A stretch of 64,000 nt of DNA, taken from the NCBI RefSeq assembly GCF_028502605.1, contig NC_079237.1, forward strand, positions 1,860,001 to 1,924,000. The letters are read 5' to 3'. The notes below the pieces were generated by a model. That model had not been told where the DNA came from. It saw only the letters and a list, made by a program, of their open reading frames with translations, and made no database searches. The position numbers and the translations under genes are program-made. Positions 39,339 through 50,214 of the stretch are shown here, piece by piece; position 1 is the stretch's first letter, and each line of letters opens with the position of its first letter. Source of the DNA: Trichoderma breve (taxonomy: Eukaryota; Ascomycota; Sordariomycetes; Hypocreales; Hypocreaceae).

Positions 39339-40533
39339 TCAATGTGTAATCTTTCCATAGAAAGGGAATCCCAATGCTTCCATGAGCAGCCTGCCCTGTC
39401 TGTCCGAGGTCGCAGAGGTGTGAATAAAGATATGGCAACCAGGCATCAGCTTAGGAGGATACATCTATCGCCAAATGTCAGTATTCAGGGCTCACAACCA
39501 GGCCATTCCTTCAGGACAATACTCACATCGTAGTTAAACTCAATCTCTGGGAAATAAGCCATCCAGGCAGGCTTCATACCAAACGCAATATTACCTGCGC
39601 TGTCACCACTGGTGGCCTTGATGCCTGGCCAGTCCTTGATCTTGGGCAAAACCAGCGTCACCAGCTTGTCGACAAAGTCGTAGGCCGCAGCACCGCGAAG
39701 GGTGGTCTTGGCACCAGCCTTTGATCCCTTTCGGACACCCCAGTGAATGACATTGTGCTTCACGGTCGTCACCTCGGGGAACTGGCCGCTGATGGCTTGG
39801 ACCACGGCGCGGGCCACATGAAGGTACTCCTTGTTGTCGGCGGCCAGAGGAGCATATGAGTTGATGGTGACGGCCTCGATCTCGGGAATGTTGTGCCAGG
39901 CGACGTCCCTCTCTAATATTCCAAGCCTCGATGAGCCTCCACCTCTTGGCCCTCTGCTAGGTCGGTTCTTGTGATATGGTGAAGATCCGTCCCACTGGCG
40001 CAGCACTCCCTTCTTCGATTCGACTGGTGTAGTCCCGGGTGGGGTGTGGTTGTATGTGAGCGTCATTAGATCCGGCGCAATGGTGCTATCGTACGTGTGC
40101 TTCAAGCGAGGGAAGCTGAAGGGTCCAGGAACGAAATCGCGAGCCGTGGGATCGGATGAAGGTGGCGCTTGGACTGGGTGCAGAGGACCTCGATTATATT
40201 TGGGTGGATGGTACTGGTATCTGATCTTCCTATTAGCATGGCTTCGTCCACATGAGCGTGCGATGGCAGCACGCACCGATTACCAGGAAGCCGTCTTCCC
40301 GTTCGGCTCTGGCTTTGTGATTCCTCAAAAGCTTTGATGGTGTCCTTGTCCGGCTGCGGCGCCGAAAACGAGGATGCCGATTCAATATCGGCGATGCCAT
40401 CAGCTTTCACACTGGCATTGTATGCCACTCTCGTGGAGGCAAATCCTCTGGCGCATAGCGGAACAGAGTGGTTGGTTGGCAGCTTTTGCCTCAAGGCTCT
40501 CGCCAGGCGAGCGCCCTCTCGAGAAACCGACAT
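39339..40533 (-). CDS. mrpl7: Mitochondrial large-subunit ribosomal protein uL5m (Mrpl7)
   Basis: This is a component of the 54S mitochondrial ribosomal subunit near the central protuberance. Three exons (40533-40277, 40229-39527 and 39464-39339) give 361 residues. Exon 1 carries a basic presequence beginning MSVSREGARLARALRQKLP. The exon 1-2 junction restores GNRKIRYQYHPPKYNRGPLH. The conserved L5 core includes VKHNVIHWGVRKGSKAG, TLRGAAAYDFVDKLVTLVLP and FPEIEFNYD. Exon 3 supplies MYPPKLMPGCHIFIHTSATS and the L5-type C-terminus RQGRLLMEALGFPF. Reading past the exon 2 donor would give a short unrelated tail and lose that conserved end, so splicing is well supported. Confidence 0.93.
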
Positions 40534-43101
40534 TGTCACCTGAGCAAAAGACGCAATGCTTCGTCCGAGGTGTCTTTCTCTACAGCCCACCACGATCTCG
40601 AGACAATTGGGAATTTTCCAATTGCTAGCTGCTGGGGCACTAGCCACAGGCTAGTCCCGCCAGGGTTTGCGCCACATCACGGCCGTTCGCATTGGGCGGG
40701 AGTGTGGCCGTGCACCGTCCCTCTCCGACCCTTGCACGAAATGAATAAGCGTCAGCTCGAGGATCTCGGCGCCGAAAGAGCAAGATCTCGTCGGAGTCAG
40801 TCGAAACTACCTAGTCAATATAGATGTTTATTAAGCTATCGGTCAATATTCAAGCAGATCAGATGGATAATGAAATGATCTCCTTCAACATCCAAGGCAT
40901 TGAACGATACTCATCTCACCTAAATCGCCTGGTAATGCAGCATGTAAGTCACCACAAGAGAGGTGCCCTGTTAGTCCCTCAACTCTACAAATTTGGTATT
41001 TCGTATCATAGTATGGAATCAGTGCACCGTAATCAATATTAGCCGTAGATAGTGGATAAGATTACACAACAAGATGTTACACAATACTGCGCCTGTTGTG
41101 CTATTGATTCTCTGGTTCGCCCATCTTCGGCGGCTCCTTGGGACTAGCCTCTACTAAGCCGCCTGACTTGAGGAGTTCCTTGTTTCTTTCTGCTGATTCG
41201 ATGCATACAGTCACGCCATGAGGAGTGAAAGCCGCTGACATTTCAGTGTCCTGTATGTAGCACGTATCTGCTCAGCACCAGCAGATACAGAGCGATGATT
41301 CATACAAGTCCTTGGCACTCAGCTTTTGCGCAGATACTTTCTTCGTCCAGCACGACCTTTGGGGGCAAGGCGATACCGGATGATTAGGGCTGGAGAGAGA
41401 TCAACAGCGGTGACGTTATTTACTTCTGTTGGGAGGTACTATATTCACTTCAAGTCTTAACCAGGTAGGCCGAAATAACCTGCTTTAGGTTTGTACCGGG
41501 TATACATGATGCTCTCTTCTTTCTAATGGTGAATTTAATCTTAGTTAAGACATGGGTCTTCAAACATTTCTCAGGCATACAAAAAGATAAAAATGGCTGA
41601 GAGGAAGCATCCGCCACTTCAGAGCTGAGGTTCGTCCTAAAACTTGGAACGGCTAGTACCCGTATGTTACTAGCCTACACCCAATGCTCATATGTCAACG
41701 GGTAGAGGGAAGGTTTTTGGATAGGCTCGTGACGGAAATAAATATAGCACATGAACCCTGACAAGCTTACATGTAGGTTAGTTGACCGAATCTTCCAAAA
41801 GATCGCCCTAGCTGTTAGGAAAAGACCCCTCCTGTGATCCCCCTCGCGCGCAATGATCTCTAGTCCCGCCTCTTCCGCACACGACTCAGAAAAGACTCGA
41901 TACTTTGGCAGGCAGGTAACATGACCGTGATGTGGAGATGAACGAGCTGCTTAGAAGTGCGTAGACGTGCGTAGACTCCATGACGGCCGAATATCGTCTG
42001 CCTTGAGCGCGGTTGGTAGAATTACGTAGGCAGTCGTACGCAGGCCACGAGGCCGCTGGAATAAGTCAGTTTGGCGAGGCACGAGAACGCAAGGATGGCA
42101 AAGGGCCGCCTTAGCACCGCGCAGACGCTCCGTCGTTCAGCTTCAGGTCGATCAAGGCAGCCGAATATTGCGGATCTGGCGGCCCTGAGGCGAAGCGAAA
42201 GCCCGATGCCTTTTGCCTGTGCTGTGCATGTTGATTCACAAGGCGCAGATGATTGGCGCCAAGCCGTGATAAGCTGGAGGTCAATTGCGGATCCTGCTGC
42301 AGCAGCCCGCGAAAAGGAATTTCCAAGGGTGCAGCGCATGTACGAAGCAACCAGACAAATTAGACTGAGGTGCATGAGCAGAGTCTGCAGGTGGCAGCGA
42401 TCTATAAATCTCTCAATGCCACCGTGAGGCTTCGATGGGCTGTCGCAGGGTGCCACCTCAGTGCAGTATCGCGCCGCGCTATAGCGTCCCTTAGGGCCCT
42501 ACAGCCCACTATCAGCCCCTGGCAAGACCGGGTCCACCCAGTGTCCCGCCCCCGCCACTGTAACATCAGCCAACACGAACCACTAACTTTAGCACTCACT
42601 TTGCTGCCGACCGGACCTTATTTGAAGCTGCGCCTGGAACCACTCGAGTCCATTTGATGGAGTTGTTGCGCAACTCAACACCCGTCATCTCTCCTCCTTC
42701 ACCCGCGCTGTACTGCCCCGGAAAGTTCTGTTCTCGACAAGCCTCTGAACTTTACACTGCAGCTGTCGCTCCTCATCCACGTCTGTGGCGCAGCGTTTCC
42801 CCTCGAGCTAGACTGTCCGACACGAAGCCGAACCCTGGCAGCCATCCTTCGCACAGCGGCCGACGAAGAAGAGTGGCCGTCACGCTGAAACAAGAAATAA
42901 AAAAAAGACTCCGATATACAAGAAGCCATCGTCGCAATACGTCCACCCCCCCGCCAGCGCCAGCGCCTCGCCGAGACTTGTCTCGCCCTATAATGGGGGC
43001 GCACCGAACGCCTCATCTCTCGCTGGTCGCCGCGAGAGCTTGATTTCCACCTGCTCTACGTTTTTAGTCGTCATCGGGCTTCTGGCCGTCATCCTTGAAC
43101 G
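40534..43101. other. 2.6 kb divergent intergenic region mrpl7/deubiquitinase
   Basis: The promoters of the two flanking divergent genes are expected at the ends. From about 42.6 kb the sequence becomes C/T-rich and looks like a leader. A coding-like fragment on the minus strand at 41101-41250 is listed separately. Nothing else is supported. Confidence 0.5.
41101..41250 (-). pseudogene. Coding-like terminal exon fragment, unknown family
   Basis: On the minus strand an acceptor (ending CAG at 41251) opens a 49-codon frame ending in TAG. It contains EMSAAFTPHGVTVCIESAER and later PKEPPKMGEPENQ. A possible preceding exon, joined at a GTATGA donor, would read VVLDEESICAKAECQGL, but its own acceptor is weak and the frame upstream is soon closed by a stop. 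I recognise no family. The fragment may be the last exons of a small gene, a gene relic, or chance. The residue mix looks protein-like, which is why I list it. Confidence 0.25.
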
Positions 43102-46100
43102 ATGAAGGAATTCCCGAGGAAGTTTCTCAGCCTACGGGATAAGAGCGCCGAGCACCATCGTAGCAAGTCAGCTCCTCCCGCAAATAAGGTAAATCACTTC
43201 CCACTAGTCACCAGTCAAACTCCTCATTCAACATGGCAATGTCATGGCGGAAGATTTTGAATCATCCATCATACGTCGCTCTTGGTTCGGCAATGTTAAA
43301 CATCACTGGCAGGCTCGTCCCCTCTCTGCAGAAGCGTTTCGCTCGATATTCAAGCCCGACCATGCGAAACAAACCCACCAAAATGAGGTGGACGCTGCGA
43401 GAGAGGTCGCCAAGGTGTGTTGCGCTGTGTTCTCTGCCATGTCTACGAGCGACCGTTTTGATCTCGATCCAAACAAACATTGACACTCGGTAGATTGAGG
43501 ATATCCTGCACCGTTTGGATCAATTACACATTATGAACATCACCGAGGAGCATGTCCGAGACATCTTGGGGACTAAATTCGTCGGTGGAGACCTGGAACG
43601 CGCTGTCCAATTCATCGATATTGAGAAAAAGTCTTCTTCTGGGATTATAATTCCCTACGACCCAAGTGTCCAGATGGTTGGTGCCGAGAACCGCAGTGCC
43701 GTTACCTGTTATATAGACTCCCTTCTCTTCGCCATGTTCTCCAAGTTGGACGCCTTCGAGTGCATGCTCAAAACCGATTTCCCAGAGGACGATCCTAGGC
43801 ATAGACTCGTCATCCTTCTGCGCATATGGGTCAACATGTTACGGACGGGCAAGCTGATTCGTACAGACTTGGTGAGGAGCGACAAACTTCAATCTGAGGA
43901 GTACGCAGTTTACTAACATGTCTAGACTAAACTAATACAAGATTCCATGGCTGAGTGTGGTTGGCCAGAAGCTCGCCTTTTAGAACAGCAAGACGCTTCC
44001 GAAGCATTTGCATTTTTTACAGAAAAGCTAGAGTTGCCACTCCTTTCACTACAAGTTGATTTATTTCACCAAGGCAAATTCGACAAGGACGACCACAAGA
44101 TCGTTTATGAGAGATTATTGAACTTGGCAGTGCCATCAGATTCCGATGGTAACGGCATTAAGCTAGAAGATTGCTTAGAAGAGTATTTCAACACCCAAGT
44201 CGACGTCCTCAGAGACAGCGAGGAAGCAAAGAAGTTGTCGATCGCAGAGGACGGCACTCTAAATTCGCCTTCTCAGCTATTAATTCCCAACCAAATCCAG
44301 CTGATTAGGGATGGAGAAAGCACCGCGGCACCTGCAGCCATGACATTATCCCCAGTCGAGATGTCGCCGTCGAAACCACTACCAGATGTTCCTCTGGAAA
44401 CGAATAAGGAGGAGAAGGTCGAAGAAGAAAAACTAGAAGAAGAGGATAAAGAGATGACAGCCGATGAGAAAGTTGACGAGAAAAAAGCTGAAGAGAAGAA
44501 GGTTGACGAGGAAGAAGGAAAGGACAAAGTTGAAGAGGAAAAAGATGAAGTGAGAGTTCCGTCATCGGAGCAGGTCAATGGAACGAGCCAGAATAGCACT
44601 CTCGGCGAAACATCACAGTCAACTGTTGTGGCTGATCAATCAGGGGCATCTTCCTCTCGGATGACGGTTCGGCATAGGTCAACCAGCGTCATTCAACGAG
44701 TCATGCTTGACGACAGAGGCCGCCCAGCCAGTTCTGAGAACATACGCAAGAGGCTGAGTTTGAAAGGGTCTACCGTCATCAAGGCGGTCACAATACCTGC
44801 ATGGCAATTCTTCCGCCTAATTCGTATGTACGATCTCTACTAGTCATTCTCTCTTTTACTAACATCCTACGCAGCCTGGCACGCAGTCAGCAACAGCACC
44901 GAGCCTCGGAACAATGTCGAAGTGGCAATGAATCTCGATCAGCGCCCAGTAGTAGGCATTTGCTTGAAACGATATGCCATGACCGAGACTGGTCTACCTA
45001 AGCGCCATAATACTTACATCGACATCCCCGAGAGCATGAGACTTCCTCACTTTATGCTCGCCGATGGCCCACACATAGAAGAGGAGACTAATGGGCTAGC
45101 GACAGAGTATAAACTTGTCCTACAATCCATTGTCTGCCACAGAGGCGATTCTTTACAAAGCGGTCACTACATTTCGTTTGCCAGGGTCGCCCCGAAGCTT
45201 CTTACAGACAACAGGAGGCATGATTTCGATCCACCTCCAGATTACGAAGAAGCACAGTGGGTGAGGTTTGACGACTTAGATATCGGCAGACGAGTCACAT
45301 TTGTCGACGACATCAAAGAATCTCTAAAGGTCGAGATGCCGTACCTGCTTTTCTATCAGATTGTACCTATGGTCGACGCACCTTGCCCAACAGAAAGCAC
45401 AGAGGGCAGGCCGCCGTCTTATGACGAGTCAAAGAAAAGTCTTGAGATACTGCGCTCCACAACTAGCGATGAAACACCCTCCAGTTCGACTCATGGGCTG
45501 ATAACGCATCACGAACATCAAGCATCGGCCTCCACCCAAGCCCTGGTAGCTCACCCACCCCATGAGCAGCCAGCCTCAGCTTCCACTCAAGCATTGGTAT
45601 CGCACCACGAGCACAAGGCCTCAGCTTCTACTCAAGCATTGGCAACTCACCATGAGCATCAAGCTTCAGCTTCGACTGGTCGTCTAGGTCAAAGCAAAAC
45701 ACCCAGCATCAGGTTATCCGCAGAAGTTGAGCGCCCATCTCGCAAGTGGCTGGAAGGCATTAGCATGAACTTTGGTGGTTCATACGTAGAGTCGGTCATC
45801 TCTCGTCGCCAGAGCGTGGCCCTTACCGATTCTGCCATTCACACACCATCCATAACTCCGGATGCTGGGTCGCCTGCCATGGCACCGGTCGACGAACCAA
45901 CGGCTTCAAGATTATCGCGTGCCGCATCGCGCTTCAACTTGGGCAAACAGAGTCGCCCTGCCAGCCAGTCGGGCGAGGGCCGCATCAGTCTCAACCTGAG
46001 TCGCTTTGGCGGTTTGATCAAGACGAGCAAAGAGCCGCTGCCGGAACCACCAGTACTGAATATCTCGACTGCAAACTCAACAGGGCAGCCTAGTCCCCAG

Positions 46101-46280
46101 CCTGGGTCGCCCACATCACTCGAAAAGCAGCTGCACCACCCCGCCAGCAGTGAGAAGCAGGACAAGCCCGAAAAGGTAGAAAAAGCTGAGAAGCAAAAAC
46201 ACAAGAGAAAGAAATCCAAAGAAAAGAATGAAAAGCAGAAGACAGGCGATCAACCAGAGCGGGAGTGCGTAGTGATGTGA
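43102..46280 (+). CDS. USP-family ubiquitin C-terminal hydrolase with C-terminal CaaX box
   Basis: This is a cysteine deubiquitinase of peptidase family C19. Exons 43494-43871, 43926-44823 and 44875-46280 are firm, and an exon ending at 43414 precedes them. The first exon is uncertain. MKEFPRKFLSLRDKSAEHH at 43102 looks real but does not join cleanly in frame, and ATG 43244 is the alternative start. The Cys box is NRSAVTCYIDSLLFAMF (Cys codon 43707). The QQDASEAFAFF box follows, and the His box is SGHYISFA (His codon 45165). A Glu/Lys-rich insert (about 44400-44570) splits the catalytic domain. After it come four HHEHxASASTQAL-like repeats, then a Ser-rich region. The end has KQKHKRKKSKEKNEKQK and then CVVM, a prenylation-type CaaX box. 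Confidence 0.85.
45507..45678 (+). repeat. Coding tandem repeat inside the deubiquitinase gene
   Basis: Four imperfect units encode variants of HHEHQASASTQAL (unit 2 has PPHEQPASASTQAL). The units keep the reading frame and sit in the low-complexity region after the catalytic domain. Copy number probably varies between strains. Confidence 0.75.
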
Positions 46281-47460
46281 TGCGCTCTTGGGGTTTAGAA
46301 GCATTTATTGTTTTACGATGAGGCATAACAGCAGCATTATAGGTTTGAAGCATATAGCAGGACGACGTGCACTTTTCTTTGACTTGGATACATTTTTTTT
46401 TTCTTTCAAAGCCGTCATGGTCATTGCGCTTCAGTGAAGGAATCATGACATTCACGTTACTTTGGCATACATGTAACGAGGACTTGTATGGTTGACAATC
46501 CTCAGGGGGTGGAAACAAAAAAAGAGAAAACCAAAAAAGGCAACTTTATATACAGAGATACCATGGCGTTGGTGGATGGGAAATTTGTGGTTTGGCAGAC
46601 AGACAGTAATCAAAAGAATTGGTTACAATCAAACTTCAATCTTTTATATCAGTATGAGCTCTCTAAGCTCCCATTCCACAGTATCTTCATCAATGCATTA
46701 CATTCAAGCTCGTCATTTCCTCTATCTCTCTTGTACATTTCAGCATGAAAAGCAAAGCACTTAAAGAAGACTGGGCCTTTTGACCAAATATGCCATACTA
46801 ACTCCAGCCCTCTCCCCTTCCCCCTTCCCTCCGTTTTTTTTGGTTTCCCTACAACGTAGCCCATTCCATCCCATACATAAGGTAATTGACGACATCCCAA
46901 ATGCGTTAACATGCCGCCCATTTTTCGCCCGAGCCCAATACACGAATGCACCGGCCTTTGGAAAAAAAAAGTTATAATATACACGGGGGGGCAAATATGC
47001 AAAAGAAATGCAATGTAAGCTGAGATAGATGCATTTTTTTGAGGCATAGCGCCCCCCTCAAAAAGACTTGAGAGAGCCACCGTCATGAGTCACATTAACC
47101 CTCCCTCCTCCTCCTATCTTTCATCTCTCCCTCACTCCCTCTCCTCGTGTGCTTTTCCTCCATAGAGTCTATCGAAAAGGGAGGAGTTTTTCTTTTTTTG
47201 GTTTCCCCACTGCTTTCATATCCTTTCTCCTGAAAGAGTTATCGAGTAACAGCGGTGGAAGTTTTCTTTTTCTTTTTCTTTTTTTCGTTTCTTCTTTTTC
47301 TCCTTAATAATCAGACAGGTCGTGAGTGAGACAGCATAAACAGATTAAATACTCGTCCACTCGCCCTTGGTTGGCCAGCAGTCCTACTACATTAGTTGTC
47401 TATTAACCAAGATCCGATCATGGAATCTGCGCTGTGTTGGGATTATCCAGTCGCGGACAT
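46281..47460. other. 1.2 kb convergent intergenic region deubiquitinase/tom40
   Basis: The region lies between convergent stops and is AT-rich, with several homopolymer and TTTTTC-type pyrimidine runs (about 47260-47300). It fits two long 3' UTRs. No gene is seen. Confidence 0.5.
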
Positions 47461-48643
47461 TTAGAATGGGATGTTGGGGGGAGACTGGGCGCCCAGGGCC
47501 TCCTGCTGGTCTTGGAGCTCTTCGGGGGCAGCCTCAATTGAAACACCGAGGCCGAGCTTGGCTTGTTGCTAATCAAACAGTTAGTCATGAAGATGTTATC
47601 TCTTGAGATTGGGTATCACATACCGTAAAGTGGTCAATGTCGGCAGCAAAGGTCATCATGACGGGAGGAGCGACACGCTTCTCCAAAAGGCAGCTCAGCT
47701 TGCCCTTGGAGTCGACCTGGGCACGGAAAGTGGACATGCGGAAATCGTACTTGGCACCAATGGTAGTGACACCCTCCTTCTGCAAGCCGCCGCCCATCAG
47801 ACCACCGGGAGAGGGGACAAGGCCGAGGCTCAGGTCAACACCAGCTTGAACCTTGTCGGACAGCTTGCGCCAGTACGAAGCGTTGAGAGTTCCCATAGCA
47901 GCCTGCAATTGAGCGGTGGCGACCCAGTCGGGGGTCTTGTATCGGGCGCAGTAAGAGACGGCACATTCGGGACCTTGAGTCAGAGCAGGGCGTTGCCAGA
48001 GGGTTTCCAGACCGAGAGCGAGCTTAGGGGTGATAGATTGCAGGTAGCTTCCGATGTAGATGCCAGTCGCTCCACCCTCGAGGAAAGAGGGGTTGAGCAT
48101 CTTGAGAGAGGCACTGAAGTCATCGCCGGTGTATTCGTGTTCGAACTGGGCCATGTCCTGGCCGCCAGGGGAGATGGAGAGTTGAGATTTGGAAACCAGC
48201 TTGTCGGTCCATCGGTAGTTGAAACGGCCGGAGAGGGAGCCTTCGTTGTCCACGTTGCCTTGGCAGAAGATCTAATCGAGCTCCGAGTTAGTTCCGTGGT
48301 GCGGCTTCGGGCCACAAAATGCGACGCTGCTTACCTTGCCAGTGCCGAACATGGCGGCGAAAGTGTACGGGTTGATGCGCTCACCCATTGCGAACTGGTG
48401 AGAGACCTGGAACAGCGGCGCCATGCTGAAGATCTTTGTGAGGTCGGCGCGGATGCCGGTGAACATGTAGTTGTTGAGGAAGACATCGCGCTGGACTTCC
48501 TTGGACAGGGACTCTATTGTGCCGGGATTGGACAGGCCGAGCTTTGCCCTCCGCTCGGAAAAGTAGTTGATGGCATCTCCTATTGTGGCGGCGACGGGGT
48601 TGGAGAATATGAGGGACCGCAATGTGTCGACGGGAGTGGCCAT
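47461..48643 (-). CDS. tom40: Mitochondrial import channel Tom40
   Basis: Tom40 is the beta-barrel pore of the TOM complex in the outer mitochondrial membrane. Three exons (48643-48335, 48271-47624 and 47568-47461) give 354 residues, near the Neurospora protein's length. The start [20 protein letters not shown] leads to the N-terminal helix region with [20 protein letters not shown]. Barrel strands follow, including [60 protein letters not shown] and [20 protein letters not shown]. The short exon 3 supplies [13 protein letters not shown] and a tail ending PPNIPF. All junctions keep frame. The gene is divergent from the PFK-2 gene. Tom7 of the same complex is encoded near the start of this window. 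Confidence 0.96.
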
Positions 48644-50214
48644 GATGCCGGTATCTGTGGCGGCTCTTGAGCCGAGCCGATGAAAAAACGGTACAAAGAG
48701 GGACCGGAGATGGAGCAGAAGAGACCCAGGTCGCTTCGCTGGTGAAGGTCAGAGAATCTCAGTCTGGATGTCTGGATAAAAAGAGATCCAGAGCCTCAGG
48801 CAAGCCTCGGTCGCAGATGTTGGCTTTGCCGCTGTGGTCGAGCTCCGAAGGCGGCTATAATGGGATGGAGTCGTTGAGAATAATTTTCAATCGACCCAGT
48901 TTGCCAGCACGAGTACGTCCAGTAGCCTGCGGGAGCTGCACGAGCCACTTTGTGACGCAGCCGAGTTGAGCCTTTGCCTTTGCAGCCGCTTTTTGGTGGG
49001 CGGACGCTGCGATAATCCGGTCCCGGTGGCTGTGGGCACGTGGCTGCTGGAGGCTTTGTGCAGGTATTGGTATCTCGCAGGTACTTTTCGTGCTTGTCAT
49101 TTGTAGACTCTGGGATGTACTTTGATACACAAAGGCACTTACAACAGCTCTATGTATATACAGGCACAAGAGTTGGTATTCATGAAGATAAAGTAAATAT
49201 ACCTAATAGTAAACATATACAGCAGAGCCACGTCAATTGCCACTTTTTTTCACAAGCAGCATCTGCCTTGGCATTGCTAGAAATGAGGGATGGTGGGGTA
49301 ATACTACTAAGGTAGCTCAAGTGCCCTCCTCAGTGCAGAGCCTGATGTGGTTGTGTGTCGCGAGGTACCTGGGTCACGTACCGAGATACCTGGCTGGGCT
49401 GTTCCGAACTTGTACCTCCCGTAAGTGCCCGTAGCGCCCCCTTGCATGCATGAACGGCCTCTTCATTTTGCATCCGTCAAAGCAGTACCCTAGAACCGAA
49501 TATATCCGCCTGTGCGGCTCCCGAAAGCATCGAAAGCGACTGCTGCCCTTGTCACAGATTTCAACAAGCTTCATCGTTACTTGGACCTGCACCAGCCGGA
49601 TCTGTTCCACTGGAGCCGAGATTCTCCAGCAATTACAGGCATCTTCTCGCCTGAAATCCCGGTGGTGTCATCATTCCTGGAAAGCGGGGCGCGAGGCTGA
49701 GATAGGTCGGATCTCATCTCGCATATCTCACCGCATCAAAGGTCGCCTGAGATCTCTCAATTTTCAACAGACGCGCTGCTTGTATTGCCGCTTCTCAGTG
49801 AACTCGGCCTCTTGCGAAATTCATTGTACCATAAGTCTCGGCTATCGGAAGAACAATCTGCATTGTTTATTAGGCATCGATATTCGAGCTTCCAAGCTAC
49901 CTAACAAAGTCTCTGTGGGATCATTCAATTATCCGCTTGTTGATTTGAACCAGCAAAATGGATACCTTGCTGTAAGTGAATCATGTGCGCTGCTTCTCAT
50001 ATGGGGAAAAAACCGGAGCATGGAAGCTATCGTGGTGATGCCGTTCAAAGCGTCACACTGACGGCCCGTCCGCTTCTCCTATTCAACCCCTGCCCCTGAT
50101 CCAACCAAACCCTGACCACATGATATTTATCCGCTACATGTGACTTTGAGCACTGGGTGATTTTCCATCACTATCTGTTTACATCTGCATGCAAAAATTG
50201 GGAATTGAACAAGA
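48644..50214. other. 1.6 kb divergent promoter region tom40/PFK-2
   Basis: Both promoters must lie here. One long open frame (about 49450-50061) has no family resemblance and no coding-like composition. I treat it as chance. No other feature is clear. Confidence 0.5.

Noticed and set aside
47603..48670. 355-codon open frame on the plus strand
   Set aside because: It is antisense to tom40 and arises from that gene's codon bias. It has no family resemblance.
49450..50061. 203-codon open frame upstream of the PFK-2 gene
   Set aside because: It shows no family motif or splice context, has unusual Cys/Ser/Arg composition and lies in promoter space. It is most likely chance.
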